Made by a program: the position numbers and the translations under genes. The notes below the pieces were generated by a model. That model saw only the letters and a program-made list of their open reading frames with translations, was not told where the DNA came from and made no database searches. A stretch of 64,000 nt of DNA. It comes from Cranoglanis bouderius. Lineage: Eukaryota; Chordata; Actinopteri; Siluriformes; Cranoglanididae. The stretch spans positions 1,786,501 to 1,850,500 of the forward strand of contig CM042559.1 in NCBI GenBank assembly GCA_023630585.1, read 5' to 3'. This document shows, piece after piece, positions 10,516 through 21,705 of the stretch (positions are counted from its first letter, which is position 1; each line of letters opens with the position of its first letter).

Positions 10516-12077
10516 CAGCCGTGGCCAAAAGTTTTGAGAATGACACAAATATTAATTTTCACAAAGTCTACTGCTTCAGTGTTTTTAGATCTTTTTGTCA
10601 GATGTTACTAACTGTTACTGAACTATAATCACAAGCATTTCATAAGTGTCAATGGCTTTTATTGACAATTACATAAAGTTTATGCAAAGAGTCAATATTT
10701 GCAGTGTTGACCCTTCTTTTTCAAGACCTCTGCAATTCACCCTGACATGCTGTCAATCAACTTCTGGGCCACATCCTGACTGATGGCAGCCCATTCTTGC
10801 TTAATCAATGCTTGGAGTTTGTCAGAGTTTGTGGGTTTTTGTTTGTCCACCCGCCTCTTGAGGATTGACCACAAATTGTCAATGGGATCAAGGTCTGGGG
10901 AGTTTCCTGGCCATGGACCCAAAATGTCGATGTTTTGTTCCCCGAGCCACTTCGTTATCACTTTTGCCTTGTGGCAAGGTGCCCCATCATGCTGGAAAAG
11001 GCATTGTTCGTCACCAACATGTTCTTGGATGGTTGGGAGAAGTTGCTCTCTGAGGATGTTTTTGTACCATTCTTTATTCATGGCTGTGTTCTTAGGCAAA
11101 ATTGTGAGTGAGCCCACTCCCTTGGCTGAGAAGCAACCCCACACATGAGTGGTCTCAGGATGCTTTACTGTTGGCATGACACAGGACTTATGGTAGCGCT
11201 CACCTTTTCTTCTCCGGACAAGCTTTTTTTCCAGATGCCCCAAACAATCGGAAAGGGGATTCATCAGAGAAAATGACATTACACCAGTCGTCAGCAGTCC
11301 AATCCCTGTACTTTTTGCAGAATAGCAGTCTGTCCCTGATGTTTTTCCTGGACAGAAGTGGCTTCTTTGCTGCCCTTCTTGACACCAGGCCATCTTCCAA
11401 AAGTTTTCGCCTTACTGTGCGTGCAGACGCACTCACACCTGCCTGCTGCCATTCCTGAGCAAGCTCTGCACTGGTGGTGCCCCGATCCCGCAGCTGAATC
11501 AACTTTAGGAGACGGTCCTGGCGCTTGCTGGACTTTCTTGGGTGCCCTGAAGCCTTCTTCACAACAGTTGAACCTCTCTCCTTGAAGGTCTTGATGATCC
11601 GATAAATGGTTGATTTAGGTGCAATCTTACTAGCAGCAATATCCTTGCCTGTGAATCCCTTTTTGTGCAAAGCAATGATGGCTGCACGTGTTTCCTTGTA
11701 GGTAACCATAGTTAACAGAGGAAGAACAATAATTTCAAGCACCACCCTCCTTTTAAAGCTTCCAGTCTGTTATTCTAACTCAATCAGCATGACAGAGTGA
11801 TCTCCAGCCTTGTCCTCATTAACACTCTCACCTGTGTTAACGAGAGAATCACTGACATGTTTTCCACTTTTGTGGAAGGGCTGAAATGCAGTGGACATGT
11901 TTTTTTGGGATTAAGTTCATTTTCATGGCAAAGAGGGACTTTGAAATTAATTGCAATTCATCTGATCACTCTTCATAACATTCTGGAGTATATGCAAATT
12001 GCCATCATAAAAACTGAGGCAGCAGACTTTGTAAAAATTAATATTTGTGTCATTCTCAAAACTTTTGGCCACAGCAG
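10516..12077 (-). mobile_element. Tc1/mariner element inserted in the Gypsy RT (1562 bp, TA duplication)
   Basis: The terminal inverted repeats start cagc(c/t)gtggccaaaag or its near-identical partner ctgctgtggccaaaag, with a TA duplicated on each side (10514-10515 and 12078-12079). Removing the element and one TA restores the Gypsy codons for LRPCIDYHG, so the insertion site is exact. A transposase is on the - strand. The near-complete length and good termini point to a fairly recent insertion, younger than the Gypsy copy. Confidence 0.93.
10737..11709 (-). pseudogene. Tc1-like transposase, nearly intact, frameshifted
   Basis: From MVTYKETRAAIIALHKKGFT it has a paired helix-turn-helix (KSTIYRIIKTFKER), a TVRRKLLEDGL segment, then the DDE domain: first Asp in VIFSDESPF, second in FQHDGAPCH, third position in PIDNLW. 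The frame is broken once at 11227-11233, where a run of seven A (on the coding strand) replaces the six needed to read KKLVRRRKGERY. It ends at a TGA where relatives read on with RIAEVLKKKG; a CGA-to-TGA change would explain this. Thirty-five residues separate the second and third catalytic positions, and the third is Asp, not Glu. Family length is about 340 residues. Confidence 0.88.
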
Positions 12078-12079
12078 TA

Positions 12080-12549
12080 CATGGTCGTAGGCCTCCCCCT
12101 TTTTTCTCCACAAAAAAAGAACCCAGCAGAAGCAGGAGACGTGGACGGGTGAATGTACCCCTGTTGCAATGCCTCCTGTATATATTCCTCGATTGCTTTT
12201 TGTTCCTTGATGGAACGGGGGTAGATCGTGTCACGGGAAGGTGTGCTTCATGGAAGTAATTCGATGGCACAGTCATAGGGATGGTGTGGGGGTAATCCCC
12301 AAGCTTTGGCTTTGCTAAAAATGTCACAAGGTCTTGGTACTCCAGGGGAATGGATAATGGCGTTGGTTGTTCTGGACTCTCCATGTCCATGAAGTTCCTT
12401 GCCGATCCAGAGTCGATTGATGCTGTTAAGAGAGAAACCACACCTGAGAGTTGCACCGTGACTGGTAGAGTAAATGAATGGAGAGAGTGAATTTGGTCAT
12501 GACTCACCGTTGCATAGCAGGGTGTGCAGCTTCCGCTCGCGGATGGCAT
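12080..12549 (-). pseudogene. Gypsy protease and N-terminal reverse transcriptase
   Basis: On the - strand, IDSGSARNFMD matches the aspartic protease active-site region (DSG). Further on, SFFVEKKGGGLRPC is the conserved start of the polymerase fingers, interrupted there by the Tc1 element. The sequence between the two is shorter than usual and frameshifted. Confidence 0.75.
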
Positions 12550-12729
12550 GGATTTAGCTGTGGGCTTGGAGCGCAGAGGAAGAGTCCAATGAGGTGGTCA
12601 CTGCTGCCACAGTAGAAACATCGTTGTTCGCGGCATCTCCTCTCTCTCTCTCTCATCCTCACTGATCTTGGTGCATCTCAGCTGCATGGGTTCAACAGGG
12701 ACGGTCATTCTCAGAAGGCTCCCTAATTC

Positions 12730-13146
12730 TCAGTTGCAACTACGGCTGTGAAGCAGGTGGTCCAGCTGAATGGCTAGGTCAATAAGTGAATCCAGAGTGA
12801 GCGGTTTGTCACGGCATTTTAAGGCTTTATCAGTGAGCAAATTAATGAACCTAGCAATTTTCTCTGCTTCGGACATACCCCCGTGACAGGCAAAAAAAAG
12901 GGAGCATTGCAAAAGAAATCTCTCACAAAGTGACGATTCACCGGCAAATTTCTCTGCTGTGGGCATGGGAGCTTGGAAGGTGAAGACAGGAGCTTGGGGT
13001 GCAGGGACACCAAGCACAGTATTGGCCGTGACGGCTTGAGATAGGAGGTTTAGATTGTTATCGATATCTGCCAGACACTGCTGTTGCTCTTCCAATAGTT
13101 GTCCATGTGCCATGATGGCTTGCCGAATTTCTCCTGCTGCATCCAT
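12730..13146 (-). pseudogene. Gypsy gag, N-terminal fragment
   Basis: It starts at MDAAGEIRQAIMAHGQLL, 18 nt after the end of the 5' LTR. It continues with EEQQQCLADIDNNLNLL, a Pro-rich linker, then ERFLLQCSLFFACHGGMSEA and EKIARFINLLTDKALK, the retrotransposon capsid core. The frame then drifts. A second, + strand copy of the same gag lies at 19970-20320. Confidence 0.8.
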
Positions 13147-13164
13147 ATGTGTGGCGAAGTAATC

Positions 13165-13610
13165 TGTCACAGTGATGGGCTGAGACAGATGCAAGTGCAG
13201 TCAAAACAGGTTTAAAGACAGCAGTTCAGCAAACAAATCCAATACATTATGCAACTTCAAAGTCAAGGCAAGCAAAGGGTCAGGCGATCAGCAAAAACAG
13301 AATCTCAAAAAACCAGGAACCATCAAAATATCAAAACCAGAATAGCAAGCTGGGACAAAGGCTTGGTAAGTCAAGAGTATGCACAACTGAGCACTACTTC
13401 ACAAGTCTTAGTGACTGAAGGTCCTTTTTAAAGGGTTGTGTGTGTGTGTGTGTGTGTGTGTAAAATTGGCAACAGCTGTGTGATAGTTAGAGCTCTGGAG
13501 ACTGAGAACATGCCGATGTATGGAGTTGGGAATTGTAGTCTGTGGCAGCCATGTTTGTAGGCCACGGTGTATTCTGGGAAATGGAGTTCGAAAACTGAGT
13601 CGGCCTGACA
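13165..13610 (-). mobile_element. Complete 5' LTR of the Gypsy element, 446 bp
   Basis: On the - strand it runs TGTCAGGCCGAC...ATCACTGTGACA with TGTCA/TGACA ends, and includes a (CA)n tract (13438-13460 on +). The primer-binding region 'gattacttcgccacacat' follows directly, before the gag ATG. Confidence 0.85.
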
Positions 13611-15559
13611 ATATTATATTACTGAAAGGATTCCTTACTTGAGTTAACATGTCTCCAACTTTCATGGAACTCTCATTTAGTGAACGGAACTATGGGATTG
13701 CCTTAGCAAGGAAAAAGCAAACAGTCAGTAATGTTATGGACAATTATCCTTACGAATAAGCAAATAGGATATTCTGTGTGCGACCAACAAAAAAGGTGCT
13801 GGGGAAAAAAAAAAAAAATCAAACATGATGTTCGAATGATAATACACATAAGTTCTGTTTCTTTTCTTCACATATTTTGTGGCACATGGGGGGCCAAATA
13901 TTGGCCAAATTTAACTGCCCTGAACATATGTTTTATAACTGTTAATGCTCTGAACATTGTAATATGTTTTATAATATTCCACACCTGACTAGGTGCATTT
14001 TGTGGATCACATACAGTACATTTACTAGTTTCTATGAAGAGACAGGGAAAGAGGGAGGTAGAGTAGTAGGAGGTATAGAGTAAGCTGTAGAGACATCAAG
14101 TAGTGGAGAGGTTTGCCAGATTGTAACCACGCTGGTACAATATGCTGGCCTGACAGAGTATTCAGGTTGTGAATATGAAACAATTAGGTACCATAAAATA
14201 ACTCAGAGATCCCCTTGTGAAAACAGGAGGAGAGAAAATGAATTATATGAAAGATGAAAGAAATGATTGAGTTTCACAGACAAAAACAGCTTTAAAACCA
14301 TTCATGCTGTTTCTCAAAAGTGTGCTGGTCATTCACAGTTTAGATAATTCAGTGATTACTTTAAATGTCAGTGAATGACCTGAATTTCAGCATTTATTCA
14401 ACTGTGATTGAAGGATGTGAGCAGTAGAGAGAAAGAAGAGCTCCCTCATCCTTCCCTCTTAGCCCTCCCTCTCAGCCTTCTATGTCTTCCTTCCCTCTCG
14501 TCCTTCTCTTAGCATAGCAGATGATGGAAAGTGATATTCACACTGTTGTCACATTCAGGCTGTCACAGGAGGCTTGTCTTGTTATGTTTTTCTTTGTCCC
14601 TTTCCATCCCATCTTTCTTTTTCTCTCTCCCTCGCTTTCTCTCTGTCTCTCTGTAATGATTACATGGTCAGTGTCAAGAAATAAGAGTTGAGTGCATCAA
14701 AGTCAGTAGCATGGTGGAGTATCTCAGGCTCTATTGTACTGTAATGCTAAAATATCATGATTGCTGTTTTTTGTAAATAAATTCTTAATACAATCTATGT
14801 GACTCAGACATGAAATAATGTGGATAATATATTTCTGCACAACGTTTTTGTGCCAGATGTTTTGTGTGATGTTTTTTTCTTTTGCCAGATTTCTAGTGTT
14901 TATAGACAAAACATATTTTAAAGTTTCCACAAAAGAAAAAACACTGGGCAGTTAGGTAACTGGTTTGATGAGCAGATAACAAATACATATCCACTCTCTT
15001 TTGGCTGATTTTTTTTTTTTTATTCCTCCCATGACTTAGTTATCAGGTGAATTATTGTTAAAGATTTACTTTAACAGGTCTGGAAACCGGATCAACATTT
15101 TTATGAGTTCAAAACATATTTTGCCTGGAGGTAAAACATATTTTGCCTGGAGGTCCAAACATATAATGCCTGTTGTTTTCACTGTGGTTAGTAGTTTAAT
15201 AATGACTAAATTAGAAATCTGAATTTATCTACAGAACTGAAATAGGAAATTTAGGAAAAATGTCCCTTTTTTTATAGTTTCTATAGGTCATTATATCATG
15301 TATCTCATACATGAAACCAGTCTGATGTCTAATAAACAAAAGAAGTTACATTGCTAAAAGACTTTTTCTAAAAAGTCTGTGTAAACTCTAGAGACTGTTG
15401 TGTGTGAAATTCCCAGGAGATCAGCAGTTTCTGAAATACTGAAAAACAGCCCATTTGGTACCAACAACCATGACATGACCAAAGTCACAGAGATCACACT
15501 TTTTCTCCATTCTGATGTTTGATGTGAACATTACCTCTCTCTTGATCTTTATCTACATA
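13611..15559. other. Unassigned non-coding sequence
   Basis: No exon or complete mobile element was recognised. Contents include a pyrimidine-rich tract at 14590-14656 and a small tandem duplication of 'aaaacatattttgcctgg' at 15110-15168 (two good copies and one decayed). Confidence 0.5.
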
Positions 15560-16922
15560 TAGTACTGTGCAAAAGTTTTAGGCAGATGTGGAAAAATGCT
15601 ATAAAGTAAGAATGCTTTCAAAAATAGACATGTTAATAGTTTATATTTATCAATTAACAAAATGCAAAGTGAGTGAACAGAAGAAAAATCTACATCAAAT
15701 CAATATTTGGTGTGACCACCCTTTGCCTTCAAAACAGCATCAATTCTTCTTACACTTGCACAAAGTCAGGGATTTTGTAGGCATATATTTTTATTTGTAT
15801 GATTTAAACAATTATACCAAACAGGTGATAATAATCATCAGTTCAATATGTAAGTTGAATCACAATCATTAACTGAAACAGAAACAGCTCAGACCTGGCA
15901 GAAACCAGTGCGACCCTGGTACACCCATCTACTGTCCAGAGAAGTCTGGTGAGAAGTGGCATTCATGGAAGACTTGCAGCCAAATAGCCATACCTCCGAC
16001 GTGGAAACAAGGCCAAGTGATTCAACTATGCACGAAAACACAGGAACTGGGGTGCAGAAAAATGGCAGCAGGTGCTCTGGACTGATGAGTCAATGTTTTA
16101 CATATTTGGCTGTAGCAGAAGGCAGTTTGTTTGCCGAAGGGCTGGAGAGCGGTACACGAAGGCAACAGTGAAGCATGGTGGAGGTTCCATTTCTGCAAAT
16201 GGAGTTGGGGATTTGGTCAGAATTTATGGTCTCCTCAATGCTGAGAAGTACAGGCAGATACTTATCCATCATGCAATACCATCAGGGAGGCATCTGATTG
16301 GCCCTAAATTTATTCTGCAGCATGTCAATGACCCCAAACATATAGCGAAAGTCACTAAGAACAATCTTCAGCATAAAGAAGAACAAGGAGGTTCCCTGCA
16401 AGTTTGGGGCTGCATTTCTGCAAATGGAGTTGGGGATTTGGTCAGAATGAATGGTCTCCTCAATGCTGAGAAGTACTTTTCCATCATGCAAATGCAGCAA
16501 AAGTCATTAAGAACTATCTTCAGCATAAAGAAGAACAAGGAGTCCTGGAAGTGATGGTATGGCCCCCACAGAGCCCTGATCTCAACATCATCGCATCTGT
16601 CTGGGATTACATGAAGAGAGAGAAGCAACTGAGGCTGCTTAAATCCACAGAAGAACTGTGGTTAGTTATCCAAGATGTTTGGGCCAACCTATCTGCCGAG
16701 TTCCTTCAAAAACTGTGTGCAAGTGTACCTAGAAGAATTGATGCTGTTTCGAAGGCAAAGGGAGGTCACACCAAATATTGATTTGATGTAGATTTTTCTT
16801 CTCTTCACTCAGTTTGCATTTTGTTGACTGATAAATATAAACTATTAACATGTCTATTTTTTTAAAGCATTCTTACTTTAGAGCATTTTTTCACACCTGC
16901 CTAAAACTTTTGCACAGTACTG
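15560..16922 (+). mobile_element. Tc1 element, 'AGTACTGTGCAAAAG' family, copy 1
   Basis: The inverted ends read 'agtactgtgcaaaagtttta' on the left and its complement up to 16922, with TA on both sides. The second arm block 'gaatgctttcaaaaatagac' is also mirrored near 16850. The + strand carries broken transposase frames. A sister copy in the opposite orientation is at 25622-26984, also 1363 bp although the internal changes differ. Confidence 0.88.
15925..16781 (+). pseudogene. Tc1 transposase relic with an internal duplication
   Basis: Recognisable parts in order: LQPNSHTSD-region N-terminal half; VLWTDESMFYIFGC (first Asp, in another frame); KHGGGSISANGVGDLVRIYG; ILQHVNDPKHIAKVTKNN, where the usual DNDPKH Asp is replaced by Val; then a repeat of VWGCISANGVGDLVRMNGLL; WPPQSPDLNIIASVWDYMK with the Glu of PIE lost; and RRIDAVSKAKGGHTKY at the end. 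A block at 16391-16540 duplicates much of 16184-16388. Frames change at least twice. Confidence 0.8.
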
Positions 16923-17165
16923 TATATAAGGAGGACTAGTGGAACACGCAACGTTTTACCAAGCTTCGTGCTTCTTTTATTTTTAATGTTTCTCTGCAGG
17001 CACTTTTTAGTGTTTTCTCAGTTGCAGACACACAAATGCACAAACACACTGAGTTCAGCTCAGCTCTCTCACAGACAAAAACAACATACCTGTATAGGTA
17101 ACCTCGCCAAGATTACACAAATGTGGGAATTATCATGTGGTACCTGTCGGTTCAACCCACCTCCT

Positions 17166-17190
17166 CTCTGTCCTATATATATATATATAT

Positions 17191-17227
<37 letters not shown>

Positions 17228-17440
17228 TGTGTGTGTGTATGTGTGTCTGTGTGGCGCCTGTGGAAAGAGTGAAGATGTTGACACTTTCTGCAGTTTTGTG
17301 AAGGAAAGAAGGTTTGTGGTAGGAAATCAGTTCTGTTCCTGCACATAGACACATGCCTATGCATACACACGCATGCACGCACACACGCACACACACACAC
17401 ACGCACACACGCACACACACACACACACACAAACAAACTC
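17166..17440. repeat. (TA)n and (CA)n microsatellites
   Basis: TA/CATA repeats at 17175-17200, (CA)n then (TG)n at 17203-17246 giving a palindromic CACATGTGTG centre, and (CA)/(CGCA) runs at 17372-17430. Confidence 0.9.
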
Positions 17441-19575
17441 TTGCTGTGCTGTCCCTTATATCTGTGTCTCACCTCAGCAACATCACTAGGTGTGCATTGG
17501 GGATGCGCTATTTTTAAGAAGAGGCTATGAGATTCAAGAGAAATTGTACCAGGCTTGTAATGCTGTTAGTTATTTTACATCACTGTTATATTCTTCATGT
17601 TATACTCCAACACATAACAAGGACAGAGGTGGATGACCTGTTGAGCAAATTCACTTTTGCATTTTTTTCATAACTTGGTCAGACTTAAAAATGCTGTGCT
17701 TTTTAAGAAGTTTAAAATCAGTGAGTGTGTACACATTGCCCTTGTTTATTACCACAAGCTGATTTTCCCCACAACCTTATACAATAAGTATAAGTTTGCA
17801 TTGTAATTTATTGCATGCTTGAAAATAAAAATTCTATATAAATTGATTACACATTAATGTATTGGTATATTAGTCACTACCAAAAAGTTGTTTCACTTGC
17901 CAAACAGTGGTATATATCACAATATAACATACATTATTGGATAATATCCAATAAATTAATAATTTTACAGTTTGCAAACAGCAACAGATTAATTAATGTG
18001 TGAATGTGCTTGCTTAATAAACCTGATGACAGAAAAACATGATGCTAGCAATATAAATATTCAAAATATGCAAGACTTACTAACCAAACTGGTCTTTGGA
18101 ATGAGATTTTAGTAGAAGATTGCTGGAATAACATGCCCAATTATGTATCATAGAGTACTTTCCAAGTGGCATTTACTCATGCAGTTATTATGTAATCCAG
18201 GCAAGGCAAACTAATGTCATGTACAATCTAGAAGGCTTTGTGTTCCATCAACTGCTACACTTCTTACTAAAGATGAAAATGCCACACTGTCACAACCTCT
18301 GTCTGGCTTTGGCCTTTCATGGAACAAATTTAATATGAATCATGAAAGACATCCTCTTGTGTGGGTTTGCGTGTCTATAGTCAGGGTGGAGAATCAACTT
18401 GCACTGTTGCATTTGAGTTGCCTCTGCACCTGCATTTGGAGTTGCCACACACCACACTTGCAGTACAACTGACATCCACATACAGTGCATGCAAACACAC
18501 TCTTGTAATTCTGTCTTTGTGGGGTAGATCCACTGACTTGTGTATTAATGTAGCTAAATGATTCCATACCTACACAAACACTCTTAAATATCTTTAGAGG
18601 TTCTCTAAAGCAGTGCCATAGAAGAAACAATTTTAGTTCCTTAAAGAACCTTTCAGTTCACAATTGTTTAGCCAACAAAAATGGTCAAAAGTTTCTTCAG
18701 GAAACAAACAAACAAAAAAGGCATCACTCATCAAAAGAGCTGTTTCTGTTTTATGTGTGGACCACTAACCCTAACATCTTTAATTTTTTCCTCATTTCAA
18801 ATAAAAACTGGAAAAATAAGAATTGGAAATTTCAGAACATGGATTTAACATTAACATGTAACATTAATATTTCTCCAGTACAGTATGTCACTTTGCATTC
18901 AGAATGGTAATTCCATCTGCAAAGAAATGTCAATGTCTGTTTGGGGATGCATTGTATCCTTATACCTTTTAGGGCTGATGTAAAACAAAACTCTTTCACC
19001 AGTAGGATCTGTCTTTCTGATGAAAAGAATCAGGTTAGGGGAGCACATGTGATCACAACCAGCATGACTAGCTTTAAAATGTACGTTTTCAACCAGAAAG
19101 GCCAATGAGAAACTAAAATGAATGAGAAACAAACAAACAAAGAGCAAGGATGGCACATATACTGAGTGATTGATGTTTGCTGCCTGTGTGTATGACTTTT
19201 ACAGCTTGTAAATTGCTTTCCATAGTTGGAGTGCCCCTTTGGGAAATATAGAGTGGTGCATCAGTGCATGTGAGAGCTGAGAAATAGGGTTGGGCTGAGA
19301 GAATTGAGTCTTTACTTGTCAGTTGAGAGGTGACATGGCAAAAAGTTGAGAGATTTGTGTATTTGATTATGGAACTATAGGAAGTTTTTGCATGCAAGTT
19401 TGTTAACTAACCTTAAAAACATTAATTATCATATCCATTTATTGTAGATAGGTGTATAGTTTGCTTTATAAACTCTATTTACCCTATTCCTTATCCTATC
19501 ATACACACAAGCTTTTGGATGAGCTTTTGTCAATCTCACAGAATACCCAGTGGCATGCCAGACACTTCTTACACT
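17441..19575. other. Unassigned non-coding sequence
   Basis: I see no exon with splice signals, no transposon ends and no RNA gene. Small open frames lack recognisable motifs. Confidence 0.5.
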
Positions 19576-19789
19576 GGGCCTCATTTATCAAGCTGGATAT
19601 GAACAGATTTATGCGTAAATCATTACTGTGTGCATTTACAGAAGAAATTTGGCATGAAATTTCATGAAAATCCTGTAAATTCAGAAAAACGTTCATATTC
19701 TGCTCCTGAGTGTGTGCAAATTTATTCATAAGTAGACTAAGTGTCAGGTTAACCTCGTTGTCAAACTCCAATTCACATGACACCGGCAT

Positions 19790-20326
19790 GTTCATGGTTG
19801 ATTCTGGTTTTTGTGTTCTTGTTTATGCTGCGGTATCCTGTTTGTTGATCGCCTGACCCTCTGCCTGCCTTTGACCATGAATTTGTCTTTTGTTTTGGAA
19901 CTACATGCTGATTCTTTATTAAACTGTCTCAACTGCAATTGCCTCTCCATTGTGACAGATTACTTTGCCACATCATGGATGCAGCAGGCGAGCCAGGGTT
20001 GCGCCAAACTCTCTCGGCACAAGGACAGTTAATGGCCGAGCAGCAGCAGCGTCTGGCCAATCTGGCTCATACTGTCCCAACCGGTGATACACTGCTGTGT
20101 AAGGAGTTTCTTCTGCAATGCTCCTTATACTTTGGTAGCCACAAGGAGATGTCAGAGTCAGAGAAGATTGCGTGATTCATGAATCTGCTCACGGACAAGG
20201 CTTTGAAGTGGGCTACAGCTGTTTGTGAAAAAGGGGGAGAACTCACATCATTGTATGAGCTGTTCACAAACCTGTTTCGTCGGGTGTTTGACCACTGACC
20301 GGAGAGCAAAGAAGTAGGTGAACTCT
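19790..20326 (+). mobile_element. Gypsy 5' fragment: LTR end, primer-binding region and gag
   Basis: The LTR end contains 'tgttgatcgcctgaccctct', 'tgattctttattaaactgtc' and finishes TGTGACA at 19960. The next bases 'gattactttgccacatc' match the primer-binding region of the 9.6-13.6 kb element. Gag begins MDAAGEPGLRQTLSAQGQL and continues KEFLLQCSLYFGSHKEMSES, then a TGA at 20174 and NLLTDKALKWATAV. It stops abruptly near 20326, where sequence of opposite polarity begins. Confidence 0.8.
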
Positions 20327-20345
20327 CTCCTGCTGCATCCATAGT

Positions 20346-21553
20346 GGTCGGGGTGCAGCCTTGTAAGCACCGTGAATGTTGATGTAAACAAGGTCCAAAG
20401 TGTTTGTACCACGGGTTGCAAAATCAGCATGCTGGTGGAATTTTGGAAGCACTGATTTCAGATTCACGTGGTTAAAATCTCCGGTGACGATGAAAAATTC
20501 ATAGGGGTGCGCGGTTTGTAAGTTATTGATAGCCCCGTAGAGTTCACTTAGCACTTCCTTAACATTAGCGCTGGGTGGAATGTACACCGCTACAATGAGC
20601 ACGGTGATAAACTCTCTGGGCAGGTAATATGGTCAGCATTTCACAGGCATAAACTCCACCAGCGACGAACAGTAGCTTGAAACCACAACGTCATTCCTGC
20701 ACCATTCGTTGTTTATGTAAACACACAACCCACCGCCGTGAGTCTTACCGGACAGTGCTGCTATCCTGTCAACACGATGTGCAGTTAGCACAGCTAGCTG
20801 AATGGCTGCGTCCGGAATGCAGTCACTGAGCCATGTTTCCGTAAAAATTAAAACACAGCAGTCGCTGATTTCATGCTGGGTAGTTAGCTGTAGTTTGAGT
20901 AAGTCCAGTTTATTGTCAAGAGAGCGAACATTGGAGAGGAGAATGGATGGTAGAGCTGGATGGCTTTGGTTAGCCTTTAGCCTAGCACGGATGCCAGCTC
21001 GCTTTCCGTGCTTCCGCTGCCTGCACACCATTTCCGGCGCCCTCTCTTCCAGCCACCGGCATCAGACAAAACCGCGGTCCTAGGACCTGGTTCGCGTAGT
21101 AAGCCGAGGTCGTGTAGCTCATCTCGCAGCCCATCGTTTATTCCTTCTGAGCTGTGTTCTCCAATGTTCAACAGAATTTGGCAATGATAAACATGTACAC
21201 CAGTGTTTCCGATGTACATCTGTTTAAAATGTTTCCGAATTGGTGTAGGTTATATGTAACATGCACCATATTAGTGGACCCAAAGTTGCTGCTGCATGCT
21301 ATCGTGCCACTATCTTGGTTGAACCAGGTTTTCACATATCGTAGCTTGGCAGGAAGCTGGGGTCAGAGCGCAGGGTCAGGCATAATTCGGCACCCCTGGA
21401 GCATAGGGTTAAGGGCCTTGCTCAAGGGCACTACACTGGCAGCTTGTCGGTGCTGAGGCTTGAACCACCAACCTTCTGAGCAGCAACCCAGAGCCTTGAC
21501 CGTTGAGCCACCACTGCCCTATCAAATGCCGTTACAAAGATTCCGGTGTGACA
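20346..21553 (-). mobile_element. LINE endonuclease plus SINE-like head, flanked by a 19-bp direct repeat
   Basis: On the - strand, a SINE-like head (21540-21345, with 'gtggtggctcaacggtcaag' and 'ggtggttcaagcctc') is followed by a LINE 5' region and an apurinic endonuclease domain. Visible motifs are SNVRSLDNKLDLLK, LIFTETWLSDCIPD, GKTHGGGLCVYINN, VAVYIPPSANVKE and VTGDFNHVNLKSVLP. The order and GDFN motif fit the L2/CR1 group. The coding region ends after the endonuclease, so the 3' part with reverse transcriptase is missing. Flanking 19-bp direct repeats (20327-20345 and 21554-21572) look like a target-site duplication in Gypsy gag. Confidence 0.75.
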
Positions 21554-21705
21554 CTCCTGCTGCATCCATAGTTGGCGAAGTATTTTGTAATGAATTGGGG
21601 CGAGGCGGATGCAAGTGCAGTTTGAGGTCAGTTTATTAGGAACACCGGCAGATAACTCCAAAACGTAAGGCAGATATCGCGGTTGAAAACAGGTGACTGG
21701 CGATA
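21554..21705 (-). mobile_element. Gypsy 5' fragment on the - strand
   Basis: The - strand reads the end of an LTR ('tgcacttgcatccgcctc'), then a primer-binding region and ATGGATGCAGCAGGAG, the usual gag start. It faces the + strand gag at 19970-20326, giving a head-to-head arrangement. A second fragment of the same LTR family is at 31425-31690. Confidence 0.65.

Larger units (their letters stand above)
9604..13610 (-). mobile_element. Internally deleted Ty3/Gypsy retrotransposon, - strand
   Basis: On the - strand the order is 5' LTR (13610-13165), gag (from 13146), a protease-like segment, reverse transcriptase, the start of RNase H, then a 3' LTR stub (9742-9604). Both LTR copies share the block containing 'agcaaacaaatccaatacat' and end TGTCAC/GTGACA. 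RNase H after VDASETGVGA, the integrase and most of the 3' LTR are absent: the frame runs from VDASE straight into LTR sequence, so one deletion removed them. A Tc1-like element interrupts the reverse transcriptase. Several frameshifts make it non-functional. Confidence 0.85.

Noticed and set aside
10783..11148. + strand frame through the Tc1 element as a separate gene
   Set aside because: It is the complement of the transposase coding strand.
17133..17472. Open frames rich in Cys-Val and His-Thr
   Set aside because: They are translations of (CA)n and (GT)n microsatellites.
18361..18630. Short overlapping frames on both strands as a novel gene
   Set aside because: No splice sites, motif or codon pattern supports coding; the length is within chance expectation.
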